Source: CAWINX01 sp963837585 | Lineage (GTDB): Bacteria > Actinomycetota > Thermoleophilia > Solirubrobacterales > 70-9 | NCBI GenBank assembly: GCA_963837585.1 | Contig: CAWINX010000003.1 | Span: 682,001 to 746,000 of the forward strand | Length of the DNA: 64,000 nucleotides | Direction of reading: 5' to 3' | In this document: positions 17,843 to 28,861 of the stretch, one piece after another | How positions within the stretch are numbered: position 1 is the first letter of the stretch | Layout: each line of letters begins with the position of its first letter | The notes under the pieces: generated by a model | What the model was told of the DNA's origin: nothing | The model's database searches: none | The model's input: the letters and a program-made list of their open reading frames with translations, nothing else | Made by a program: the position numbers and the translations under genes

Positions 17843-17964
17843 CCTGAGCGCGCCAGACAACGCCTGGCGGTGTCCTCGGTCGGCCGCCTGCGGGTCACGC
17901 ACTGAAGTGCGCTCCCCTTGCCGGCCTCCCTCGTCCTTGCCAGTCGCTGTCTGGCGCGCTCAGG
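17843..17964. repeat. 122-bp long imperfect hairpin with perfect 17-bp ends
   Basis: CCTGAGCGCGCCAGACA at 17843-17859 is the exact reverse complement of 17948-17964. The interior is also largely self-complementary with mismatches and closes on GCACT-GA-AGTGC near 17899-17910. The element starts on the base after the antiporter stop codon. It could act as a very large terminator or mRNA 3' stabiliser, or be a MITE-like element, though I see no target-site duplication and no encoded protein. Confidence 0.65.
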
Positions 17965-17998
17965 AAATGGGAGACAACCCGGCGAGTTGCGTTCGAGT

Positions 17999-18045
17999 CG
18001 GTGTAACGCGTTGGCGTGCTGTGGGCACGCCAACGCGTTACACCG
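17999..18045. repeat. 47-bp palindromic repeat, copy 1
   Basis: Perfect 21-bp arms around a 5-nt loop (TGTGG). The outer part of each arm reads GGTGTAACGCGTT on one strand and AACGCGTTACACC on the other. A second copy follows 26 bp later, and a diverged third copy lies near 28.75 kb, so this looks like a dispersed palindromic repeat family. Confidence 0.8.
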
Positions 18046-18071
18046 GAGCGCGGGGGAGTCGACCGATCTAA

Positions 18072-18118
18072 CGGTGCAACGCGTTTGTGGGGAAATAGCA
18101 CGCCAACGCGTTACACCG
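18072..18118. repeat. 47-bp palindromic repeat, copy 2
   Basis: Same length as copy 1. Its right arm is identical to that of copy 1 over 21 bases; the left arm has changed (GGTGCAACGCGTTTGTGGGG), so the inner stem is weaker. It ends 19 bp before the stop codon of the peroxiredoxin gene on the opposite strand. Confidence 0.75.
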
Positions 18119-18136
18119 CGGGCGCGTCGCAGTCGC

Positions 18137-18607
18137 TCAGGCCGCGGCCAACTCGGAAAGGGCCTTGAGCACGAGGTCGTCGTGCTTTTTCGGCTGAACC
18201 TTGGGGAAGGCGCGGGCGATCTTGCCGTCGGCGTCGATGATGAAGGTGCAGCGCAGCATCCCCATGTACTTCTTGCCGTACATCGACTTCTCGCCCCAGG
18301 CGCCGTAGGCGTCGGCGACCGCGTGGTCGGGGTCGGCGAGCAGGGTGAAGTCGAGGTCGTACTTGCCGGCGAACTTCTTCAGCGCCTCCGGCTCGTCGGG
18401 GGAGACCCCGAGCACCCGCGCCCCCGCCGCCGCGTACTCGGCGCGCCGGTCGCGGATGCCGCAGGCCTGGGTCGTGCAGCCGGGGGTGTCGGCGCGGGGA
18501 TAGAAGTAGAGGACGACGGTCTCGCCGCGCAGCTCCGAGAGCGTCACCTCGTTGCCGTCCTGGTCGGGCAGGGTGAAGTCGGGCGCGCTCTCCCCTGCCT
18601 CCAGCAT
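18137..18607 (-). CDS. bcp: Thiol peroxidase, PrxQ/Bcp type
   Basis: A 156-residue peroxiredoxin that reduces hydroperoxides. The sequence PRADTPGCTTQACGIRD contains the peroxidatic Cys (about C44) and, five residues later, the resolving Cys (C49), the PrxQ arrangement with an intramolecular disulfide. SPDEPEALKKFAGKYDLDF and the TFIID strand also match. It follows the acidic 112-residue gene by 18 bp and is probably co-transcribed with it. Confidence 0.92.
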   Translation of the reverse strand: MLEAGESAPDFTLPDQDGNEVTLSELRGETVVLYFYPRADTPGCTTQACGIRDRRAEYAAAGARVLGVSPDEPEALKKFAGKYDLDFTLLADPDHAVADAYGAWGEKSMYGKKYMGMLRCTFIIDADGKIARAFPKVQPKKHDDLVLKALSELAAA

Positions 18608-18625
18608 CGTCAGTGAAAGAGGACG

Positions 18626-18964
18626 CTAGTCCTCGCGGCCGGGGTCCTGGCCGTCCTCGTCCTCGTCGAGCTCCTCGTCGCCCTGCTCGAGCGCCGTCTC
18701 GGAGACCGAGCCGGTGGCGCCGGGGTGGTAGTGGGTCTGGAACTTCTCCAACAGCTGGTCGCGGTGGTCCTCGTCGACCGGCACGTCGTCGGAGATCTTC
18801 ACCCAATCGGCGCCCTCGTAGGCCTCCATGTTGAAGACCTCCTGGTCGAGCGAGGTCGAGTCATCGACCACGACCACGACCTCGGTCTGCGGGTTGAAGT
18901 AGGTCCCGGGCTGCATCAGCAGCTCCTCGACCTCGTAGAGGTTCTCTTCGGCGGCGCTTGCCAC
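18626..18964 (-). CDS. Acidic conserved protein of unknown function
   Basis: A 112-residue, strongly acidic protein with a GTG start and no Cys. It contains QTEVVVVVDDSTSLD, a core that could be a beta strand followed by an acidic turn, and ends in a poly-acidic tail. No family recognised. It lies 18 bp upstream of the PrxQ gene on the same strand. The tail composition makes it a plausible small partner or regulator of another protein, but nothing in the sequence shows which. Confidence 0.55.
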   Translation of the reverse strand: MASAAEENLYEVEELLMQPGTYFNPQTEVVVVVDDSTSLDQEVFNMEAYEGADWVKISDDVPVDEDHRDQLLEKFQTHYHPGATGSVSETALEQGDEELDEDEDGQDPGRED

Positions 18965-18997
18965 CCTTCGATCCTACAAAGAATCAGGTAGCGAGGG

Positions 18998-19062
18998 CGC
19001 CTATGCGGGTGGATCGCGCCTATACGGGCGGGTCGCGAGTCGTCGCTCGCCTATACGGGCGG
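18998..19062. repeat. Three 15-bp direct repeats (CGCCTATACGGGCGG)
   Basis: Copies at 18998-19012 (two mismatches), 19017-19031 and 19048-19062 lie at and just beyond the 3' end of the minus-strand membrane-protein gene. The last copies encode part of its C-terminus (RPYRRA). Spacing is 19 and 31 bp, so it is not a simple tandem array; it may be a small duplication. Confidence 0.6.
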
Positions 19063-19373
19063 TCGACGAGTCGCCGCGCGACCTCGGCGTCGATGTCCAG
19101 CGGCGCTTCGCCGCGGCGCTCGCGGCGGTGGGACCGGGCTTCGACCATCTGGCGGACCTCGGCTTCCCGTTCGGCCCGTTCCTCCTCGGGCGAGGGCTCC
19201 TCGCCCGGTTTCGGCTCCGCCGCTTGCTCGATCGAGAACCTGCCGCCACCGACTCGCCGCCAGACGGCCCCCGAGCGGGAGAAGGCGAGCGCGGCGATCG
19301 GCGCGACGACGATGGTGATCACGATCAGGACCATTCCCTGGTCGACCTTCGACATCGCCAGCGAGAGCGCCAT
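19020..19373 (-). CDS. Small single-pass membrane protein
   Basis: About 117 residues: one N-terminal membrane helix (MVLIVITIVVAPIAALAF), then GAVWRRVGGGRFSIEQ, an acidic linker and a charged helix PEEERAEREAEVRQMVEA. The C-terminus is encoded inside a set of direct repeats. ATG 19373 is one of several in-frame ATGs (also 19355, 19334), and the true start is uncertain. No known family. It is divergent from the acyl-CoA dehydrogenase gene. Confidence 0.5.
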   Translation of the reverse strand: MALSLAMSKVDQGMVLIVITIVVAPIAALAFSRSGAVWRRVGGGRFSIEQAAEPKPGEEPSPEEERAEREAEVRQMVEARSHRRERRGEAPLDIDAEVARRLVDRPYRRATTRDPPV

Positions 19374-19425
19374 TTTCACAGCGTAGAGGGGACACGAGCC
19401 GTGGCTCATCCGGTACTCTGCTGGG

Positions 19426-19445
19426 GATTGACTGACCAGTCAATC
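19426..19445. promoter_or_regulatory. Perfect palindrome GATTGACTGACCAGTCAATC, probable TetR-type operator
   Basis: Arms of 9 bp around AC, 68 bp upstream of the acyl-CoA dehydrogenase start and between divergent genes. The TGACTGACCAGTCA core is typical of operators of TetR-family regulators of fatty-acid degradation. No TetR gene is present in the window, so the regulator would be encoded elsewhere. Confidence 0.6.
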
Positions 19446-19513
19446 GGCGGCGGATCGCCGGTCGGCGACGCCCCAAATACGGCTTAGCACCGGAGAAAAG
19501 GAGTCTCGAACCC

Positions 19514-20752
<1,239 letters not shown>

Positions 20753-20755
20753 TCC

Positions 20756-22138
20756 ATGGATCTTTCCGAGCGCGCCGCGATAGGAAAGGCGGCGCGCTCG
20801 GAAGCTCCTCGCTCCGCCTTCGCGGAGTGGGAGCCCCCCGCCGGCCGGGCCGACCCGGTCGCCGTCCTCGAAGCTCAGGCGCGCGATCGCGTCCCCGACC
20901 TGCTGCCGATCCGCTACGGGCGGATGGCGGTGACGCCGTTCACCTTCTTCCGCGGCGCCGCCGCGGTGATGGCGGCGGACCTGGCGCCGGCGCCCAACTC
21001 GGGCCTGCAGGTGCAGGCCTGCGGCGACGCCCACCTCTCCAACTTCGGCGCCTTCGCGGCGCCGGATCGCAGCCTCGTCTTCGACCTCAACGACTTCGAC
21101 GAGACGCTGCCGGCCCCGTGGGAGTGGGACGTGCAGCGGCTCGCCGCCAGCTTCGAGATCGCCGCGCGGGAGAACGGCTTCAAGCGCAAGGAGCGGCGCG
21201 CTGTCGTCGCGACCGCGGCGCGCGAGTACAGGGAGGCGATGCGCGGATTCGCCAAGATGCGCAACCTCGAGATCTGGTACGCGCGGCTCGACGCCGAGGC
21301 GGTGATGGCCCGGATCGGCGCGCTCGGCGAGAAGGCGGTGAAGCGGGCCGAGAAGGGCATCGCCAAGGCTCGGGCCAAGGACAGCCTGCGGGCGCTCGAC
21401 CGCCTCACTCACGTGGTCGACGGCGAGCTGCGCATCGTCAGCCGCCCGCCTCTCGTCGTCCCGATCGAGGAGATGCTGCCGGACGAGGTCCAGATGCACG
21501 ACGCCGAGCAGCGGCTCCGCGAGGTGCTCAAGCTCTACGCCGCTTCGCTGAAGGGCGACCGGCGCCGGCTCCTCGCCGAGTACCGCTTCCGCCACCTCGC
21601 CCACAAGGTGGTCGGGGTCGGCAGCGTCGGCACCCGCTCCTGGATCGTGCTGTTGACCGGCCGCGACGACGGCGACCCGTTGTTCCTGCAGGCGAAGGAG
21701 GCGAGCGCCTCGGTGCTCGAGCCCTACGCCGGGAAGAGCCGCTTCCGCAATCACGGCCGCCGCGTCGTCGAGGGGCAGTGGCTGACCCAGGCGGCAAGCG
21801 ACAGCTTCCTCGGCTGGTGCACCGCGAGCAGCGGGCTCGACGGCAGGCGGCGCGATTTCTACGTCCGCCAGCTCTGGGACGGCAAGGGCTCGATCGACGT
21901 CGAGGCGCTGCCGCCCGCCGGGCTGGACGCCTACGCGCGCCTCTGCGGCTGGACCCTGGCGCGCGCCCACGCGCGCTCCGGCGACCCGGTCGCGATCGGC
22001 GCCTACCTGGGCGCCGGCACGCGTTTCGACGAGGCGATATCCGAGTTCGCCGCGCGCTACGCCGACCAAAACGAACGCGATCACGCCGCGCTGGGGGCCG
22101 CGATCGAGTCAGGACGAATAAAAGCCGAGGAGGCGTGA
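20756..22138 (+). CDS. DUF2252 family protein
   Basis: A 460-residue member of DUF2252, whose fold is related to aminoglycoside-phosphotransferase-type kinases. Family landmarks are RYGRMAVTPFTFFRGAA near the N-terminus, ACGDAHLSNFGAF (HxxN, kinase-like catalytic loop), LVFDLNDFDET (metal-binding Asp equivalent), WEWDVQRLAAS and the C-terminal LARAHARSGD. The substrate is unknown. It starts 3 bp after the acyl-CoA dehydrogenase stop, and a TACGGT box 7 nt upstream suggests it also has its own leaderless promoter. Confidence 0.85.
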   Translation: MDLSERAAIGKAARSEAPRSAFAEWEPPAGRADPVAVLEAQARDRVPDLLPIRYGRMAVTPFTFFRGAAAVMAADLAPAPNSGLQVQACGDAHLSNFGAFAAPDRSLVFDLNDFDETLPAPWEWDVQRLAASFEIAARENGFKRKERRAVVATAAREYREAMRGFAKMRNLEIWYARLDAEAVMARIGALGEKAVKRAEKGIAKARAKDSLRALDRLTHVVDGELRIVSRPPLVVPIEEMLPDEVQMHDAEQRLREVLKLYAASLKGDRRRLLAEYRFRHLAHKVVGVGSVGTRSWIVLLTGRDDGDPLFLQAKEASASVLEPYAGKSRFRNHGRRVVEGQWLTQAASDSFLGWCTASSGLDGRRRDFYVRQLWDGKGSIDVEALPPAGLDAYARLCGWTLARAHARSGDPVAIGAYLGAGTRFDEAISEFAARYADQNERDHAALGAAIESGRIKAEEA

Positions 22139-22162
22139 GCGCGGTCGCATAGGCTCTCGCGC

Positions 22163-23783
22163 ATGGCGAAGTGGGGAGTCCTCGCGGTCTTGGGCGCGGC
22201 CCAGTTCCTGATGGTCCTCGACCAGGCGGTGATGAACGTCGCGATCTCTCAGTTGGTCGAGGACTTCGACACGACCGTGACCACGATCCAGATCGTGATC
22301 GCGCTCTACGCGCTGGTGATGGCCGGCCTGATGATGACCGGCGGCAAGCTGGGCGACATCTGGGGGCGCAAGCGGGCCTTCGTCATCGGCCTCTGCATCT
22401 ACGGCGCCGGGTCGGCTCTGACGGCGGCCTCCTGGAACGTGCCGAGCCTCACCTTCGGCTGGTCGATCCTCGAGGGCATCGGCGCCGCCCTCGTCCTGCC
22501 GGCGATGGTCGCCCTCGTCGCCACCAACTTCCGCGGCGCCGACCGGGCGCTCGCCTACGGCGTGCTCGGTGGCGTCGCCGGAGCCGGCATAGCGGTCGGC
22601 CCGATCCTCGGCGGCTGGGCGACGACGGAGCTGAGCTGGCGGGTCGTCTTCGTCGGCGAGGTCGTGGTCGCGCTCGGGATCATCGCCGGCACCCGCCTGC
22701 TCAAGGAGCCGGCGAAGGAGCCGGGCGCCGCCCTCGACATCGTCGGCAGCGTCCTCTCCGCGAGTGGGCTCGCGATCATGGTCTTCGGCGTCCTCCAGGC
22801 GAGTAACTGGGGCTGGCTGCAGCCGCGCAACTCGCCGATCGAGCCTTTCGGCCTCTCCCTGACCCCGTTCGTGATCGCCCTCGGCGCCGTCATCCTCGCC
22901 TTCTTCGGTCGCTGGGAGCGCCGCCGGGAGCAGCGCGGCGAGGTGCCGCTGGTGCACCTGGGACTGATGGCGATCCCGCGGCTCCGTAGTGGGCTGGCGA
23001 TGTTGCTCGCCCAGAACCTGGTCCTGATGGGCGTCTTCTTCACGGTTCCGCTCTTTCTCCAGGTCGTGCTGGGCCTGGATGCCCTCGAGACGGGGGTCCG
23101 CATGCTGCCGGCTTCGATCGGCCTCTTCGTCACCGCCCTCGCCGGCGCGGCCCTGGCCAAGCGCTTCGCCGCCCGCATCCTGGTGCGCATCGGGCTGTTG
23201 GTCGACCTGGTCGCCGTCCTCCTCCTGCTTGACACGATCCAGCCGTCGCTCGACAACACCTCCTTCCTGATCGCGATGGGGGTGCTCGGCGTCGGCATGG
23301 GGCTGATCGTCTCCCAGCTGGGGAACGTGGTCCAATCCTCGGTCGGGGATCGCGACCGCAGCGAGGCCGGTGGACTACAGAGCACGGCTCAGCAGCTCGG
23401 CTCCTCGCTCGGCACGGCGATCCTGGGCGCGATCGTGATCACCGGGCTGCTCACCGCCTTCACCGCCAACGTGGAGTCGAACCCGAAGATCTCCAACGAC
23501 GTGCAAGCGCAGGTCGAGGTCAGGGCCAGCGCCGGGGCCAGCTTCGTGGCGGCCGACCAGGTCCGCGCCGTCGGCACAGCAGGAAGGCCTCGACCCGGCG
23601 ACGACCGACGCTCTCGTCGCGGACTACGAGGATGCCCAGCTACAGGCGCTGAAGGTCGCCTTCCTCGCGGCGGCGTTCCTGATCCTCGCTTCGCTCTTCT
23701 TCACCCGCAACCTGCCGACCAAGCGCTTCGACGAGCTCCAGGCCGACAGCGGCCCGCCGGCGGCGGTCGCGGGCGCGACTTAG
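22163..23783 (+). CDS. MFS drug/proton antiporter, DHA2 (14-TM, EmrB-like), one frameshift
   Basis: A multidrug-type exporter of about 539 residues with roughly 14 hydrophobic segments. It shows the DHA2 motifs FLMVLDQAVMNVA in TM1, GGKLGDIWGRKRAF (motif A) and VLGGVAGAGIAVGPILGG (motif C). The frame shifts near 23565-23580: downstream coding resumes as QEGLDPATTDALVADYED and the last helix FLAAAFLILASLFF, ending at the TAG at 23781-23783. One extra base explains it. TAGGCT lies 7 nt before ATG 22163, consistent with leaderless transcription. The substrate is unknown. Confidence 0.85.
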
Positions 23784-23838
23784 CCTGCCGAAAAGGGCAG
23801 TTTTCGAGCCAAGTAGGGGCGCCGAGTACTCTGGGTGT

Positions 23839-24186
23839 ATGGAGTTAACGAAAGAATCGCCCTGTACCTGCAGTCGTTGCAAGACGTCGGTGCGCTGGAT
23901 GCCTGGAGTAAAAGCCCCCAAATTGCCCCGCAACTGGGTTCGCCGCGGGGGGCAGTCCTACTGCCTTTCCTGCCGCCGCGCCCTGGCCGCGGAGGAGGGG
24001 CTGGAAGCCGCTCCCGAAGGCACTCCGATCGCCAAACGCGCCCAGATTCGCAATGCCGCCGTGCTCGAATTCGAGGTCACCCGTGACCCGGAGCGCTCCG
24101 CGGGAGCGATCGCCAAGGCCTGCCGCACCTCGGTGGTGGCCGTGGTGAAGGCTCGCAAGCGACTCGGCATGGCCGAGCCCGTCTAA
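23839..24186 (+). CDS. Small zinc-ribbon protein with HTH-like C-terminus
   Basis: A 115-residue protein with two CxxC pairs (CSRC at about 11-14 and CLSC at about 42-45), an arrangement that should bind one zinc. The C-terminal half (VTRDPERSAGAIAKACRTSVVAVVKARKRLG) reads like a helix-turn-helix, suggesting nucleic-acid binding. No named family recognised. A TACTCT box ends 6 nt before the ATG, so the transcript is probably leaderless. Its stop is 2 bp from the frame-corrected end of the convergent TypA gene. Confidence 0.6.
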   Translation: MELTKESPCTCSRCKTSVRWMPGVKAPKLPRNWVRRGGQSYCLSCRRALAAEEGLEAAPEGTPIAKRAQIRNAAVLEFEVTRDPERSAGAIAKACRTSVVAVVKARKRLGMAEPV

Positions 24187-24188
24187 GC

Positions 24189-26031
<1,843 letters not shown>

Positions 26032-26162
26032 GCGGACGCGGGATGGTACGGTGCGGAGGTCGAGTGCCGCTTTTGGCGCTCGAGAGGTTCCGTTCTCGCT
26101 GCGCTCCAGAGCGTCTTCGGGGTCACAGGATCTCCCCAATCGCTCATAAGGAGTCAGTTCAT

Positions 26163-27288
26163 ATGTCATCGCAGTCTTTCGCCGATCTCGGCGTGTCCAA
26201 ACCCGTGGTGCGCGCGCTTGCCGCACGCGGGATCAACCAGCCTTTTGCCATCCAGCGTCTCGTCATCGACGACGTCCTGGAAGGCCACGATGTGCTCGTC
26301 CAATCCCCTACCGGCTCGGGCAAGACCCTGGCCTTCGGGGTGCCGATCGTCGATCTTCTCGAGCCCGGCGCGCCCCGCCCGGAGGCGCTGATTCTCGCGC
26401 CGACCCGCGAGCTTGCCGGCCAGATCGTCGATGAGATGGAGACGGTCGCCGCGGCCCGCAACCTCAGCGTCGCCGCCGTCTACGGCGGTGTCGGCTTCGG
26501 CCCGCAGATCAAGCGCGCCCAGCGGGCGCACGTCCTGGTCGCCACCCCCGGGCGCCTCGAGGACCTGCTCCAACGCGGCGCCGTCAAGCTCGACCGCGTG
26601 CGGGTCCTCGTCCTCGACGAGGCCGACCGGATGCTCGACATGGGCTTCAAGCCCGCGGTCGACCGGATCGTCGCCAAGACGCCGCGTGACCGCCAGACGC
26701 TCTTCTTCTCGGCGACCCTCGAGGGGGCGACCGGCAAGATCGCCGCCTCCTACACCCGCGATGCGCGTCGTCACGTCCACGCGCCGAAGGCGGAGAAACG
26801 CGCCGATGTCAGCCATCGCTTCGTCCACGTCGATTCCCAGAGCGCCAAGCTCCCGGCACTCGTCCAGGTCCTGCGCCAGGACGAGCGGGGCCGGACTCTG
26901 GTCTTCGTCCGCACCAAGCGGGGGGCCGACCGGCTGGTCAAGCGGCTCGGCACCAAGGACGTGCGCGCGGTGGCGATGCACGGCGACAAGTCGCAGTCCC
27001 AGCGCGAACGGGCCCTTGCCCGCTTCGAGCGGGGCGACGTCGACACTCTGGTCGCCACCGACGTCGCCGCCCGCGGCATCGACGTCGCCGACATCACCCA
27101 CGTGATCAACTTCGACGCCCCCGACGGCCGTGACACCTACGTGCACCGGGTCGGGCGGCACGGGACGGGCGGGACAGAGCGGCGCCGGGGTCAGCTTCGT
27201 GCTCGCCGACCAGGCCCGCGACATGCGCCGGATTGCCAAAGACCTCGGCCTGCACCGCGAGTTCGAGCAAGCTCGCTCGCGGAGTTAG
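26163..27288 (+). CDS. DEAD-box RNA helicase, one frameshift in motif VI
   Basis: ATP-dependent RNA helicase of about 374 residues. Motifs in order: Q motif region PFAIQRLVIDDVLEG, motif I SPTGSGKTLAFG, Ia APTRELAGQI, motif II VLDEADRMLDMG, motif III FFSATL, motif V ATDVAARGIDVADI. Motif VI reads HRVGR then breaks; removing one C near 27159 restores HRVGRTGRAGQSGAGVSFVLAD and the stop at 27286-27288. AAGGAG lies 10 nt before ATG 26163. It has almost no C-terminal extension. It is convergent with cspA and shares a terminator with it. Confidence 0.88.
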
Positions 27289-27298
27289 GCCCCGGAAC

Positions 27299-27330
27299 GA
27301 CGAAGCCCGCCACTTGCGGCGGGCTTCGTC
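27299..27330. terminator. Bidirectional hairpin between helicase and cspA genes
   Basis: Stem GACGAAGCCCGCC paired with its complement around a 6-nt loop, between two convergent genes. It lies 10 bp after the helicase stop and 22 bp after the cspA stop on the other strand, so it can serve both. Confidence 0.75.
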
Positions 27331-27352
27331 AACAGCTAAGCGCGGTGCGCGA

Positions 27353-27559
27353 CTACGAGGTCTGCTGGACGTTCGCCGCAGCCGGGCCTTTGGGCCCGTC
27401 CTCGGACTCGTAGCTCACTTTGGCGCCCTCGGTCAGGGACTTGAAGCCCTCGCCGAGGATCGCGCTGTGATGCACGAAGACGTCCTTAGAGCCGTCGTCG
27501 GGTGTGATGAACCCGTAGCCCTTATCGTCGCTGAACCACTTGACAGTTCCAGTGGGCAT
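27353..27559 (-). CDS. cspA: Cold-shock domain protein
   Basis: A 68-residue single-OB-fold RNA/DNA chaperone with both RNA-binding motifs: KGYGFITPDDG (RNP1) and VFVHHSAI (RNP2), after the standard start MPTGTVKWFSDD. ATG 27559 is supported by AAGTGGAGG upstream. The absence of a closely spaced -10 box implies a leader of at least ~70 nt, as is usual for cold-shock genes. Its convergent neighbour is a DEAD-box helicase, a common functional companion in cold adaptation. Confidence 0.95.
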   Translation of the reverse strand: MPTGTVKWFSDDKGYGFITPDDGSKDVFVHHSAILGEGFKSLTEGAKVSYESEDGPKGPAAANVQQTS

Positions 27560-27794
27560 GCATTGCCTCCACTTGATGTGCTGCGAACGCGGAGGATGCG
27601 GTGAAGCAACGACGCGAGCGCTAGACACGACTTTGCCGGATGACTATCCGACCTAACGTGCGGGACCGTAGCAGGGTCGGCGCTGTGGTGGGCACGACCG
27701 TCCCCCCTCCCTTACATGCCGCTTACACGGGGCTGACGTCGCCTTGATCCCGCCGGCGGATGCTGCGATCGTCAGTCAAGGAAGGGAGAGGGAG

Positions 27795-28730
27795 ATGCAT
27801 GGCTCATGGTTGAAGCAGGTTCTGGCGCCGCTGGCGCTCTGTCTGGCGGCGACCGGCGTCGCGGGGGCGGGGATGACCGGGGTGACGCTCGGTTCGGGCG
27901 CTTCGGCGACCAACCCCGCCTTCTTGCCGATCGGCGACGGCAAGGTGACGACATCGGGGCCGAAGCGGGGCTATGTCTACAGCTGCGGCAATGCCGGGGC
28001 GCCGGGCGGCGGCCCTCCGGGCGGGGGCGGCGCCTTCAAGGACGGGCCGTGGATCCGTAGCGACGGCACCTTCGATCTCTCCGCCAAGGCCACCGTCGAC
28101 GGTTCCGTGCGCTGGTCCAATGCGAGGTTCAAGAGCCGCCGCACCAGCGTGCGGCGGGTGCTCAGCGGCAACGGGCTGCCGGTCAAGCAGAGGACCGGCA
28201 AGTTCCCGATCCAGGCCGGCGACGACGCCTACAACTACGACCGCAACCCCAATTCGATCGCGGCCTGGAGCGAGCGCTACTCGCTGCCTCGGCATCCGAA
28301 GAGGGCGGCCAAGTCCCACTGCCTGCCGATGGGGGCGATCGGGGTGGCGAAGGACGGCGTTGCGATCTTCAATGCCCTCGACGCCCAGGATCGCGACGCG
28401 GTTGCCCATGAGGTGCAGGACAGCTGCGGCGGCCACCCGCAGCAGCAGGGCGTCTACCACTACCACTCGATCCCGTCCTGTCTGACCAGGGGCCAGTCGA
28501 CCAAGCGGGCCTCCGGACTGGTCGGCTTCGCCCTCGACGGCTACCCGATCTACGGCCCGCGCGGCGCGCACGGCAAGCTGCTCACCAACGACGACCTCGA
28601 CGCCTGCCACGGCCAGGTCAGCAGGGTCTGGCTGGACGGTCGTTGGCGGCGGACCTACCACTACAACGCGACCCTCGAGTACCCCTACACGCTGGGCTGC
28701 TTCCACGGCACGCCTGTCAGCCTCGGCTAG
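27795..28730 (+). CDS. Secreted YHYH-domain protein
   Basis: A 311-residue exported protein with a signal peptide (APLALCLAATGVAGAG). The YHYH domain is recognised by GVYHYHSIPSC and FALDGYPIYGPRGAHG, plus the late WRRTYHYNATLEYPYTLGC. The His-rich pairs suggest metal binding, but the biochemical role of YHYH proteins is not established. ATG 27795 follows a GGGAGAGGGA purine-rich ribosome site. A palindromic repeat lies just downstream. Confidence 0.82.
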   Translation: MHGSWLKQVLAPLALCLAATGVAGAGMTGVTLGSGASATNPAFLPIGDGKVTTSGPKRGYVYSCGNAGAPGGGPPGGGGAFKDGPWIRSDGTFDLSAKATVDGSVRWSNARFKSRRTSVRRVLSGNGLPVKQRTGKFPIQAGDDAYNYDRNPNSIAAWSERYSLPRHPKRAAKSHCLPMGAIGVAKDGVAIFNALDAQDRDAVAHEVQDSCGGHPQQQGVYHYHSIPSCLTRGQSTKRASGLVGFALDGYPIYGPRGAHGKLLTNDDLDACHGQVSRVWLDGRWRRTYHYNATLEYPYTLGCFHGTPVSLG

Positions 28731-28746
28731 ATCAGCCACCGCGCAT

Positions 28747-28792
28747 CGGTGTTCGCGTTGTCCCCGGTACAGGGGGAAAACGCGTTGCACCG
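28747..28792. repeat. Palindromic repeat, diverged copy 3
   Basis: A 46-bp imperfect inverted repeat, CGGTGTTCGCGTT at one end and AACGCGTTGCACCG at the other. Outer arms and length match the two copies near 18.0 kb while the centre has diverged (TCCCC-GGTACA-GGGGGA). It lies 16 bp after the YHYH gene stop. Confidence 0.65.
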
Positions 28793-28861
28793 GAGAAGCG
28801 CTCGGAATCGTGCCTGCGGGTGTTCAGGGAATAGACCGTCAGGCCGATACGTTGAATCCAG

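Noticed and set aside
17843..18118. CRISPR array or transposon in the repeat-rich intergenic region
   Set aside because: The repeats are palindromes of different kinds, not equal direct repeats with spacers. No transposase frame or target-site duplication is seen.
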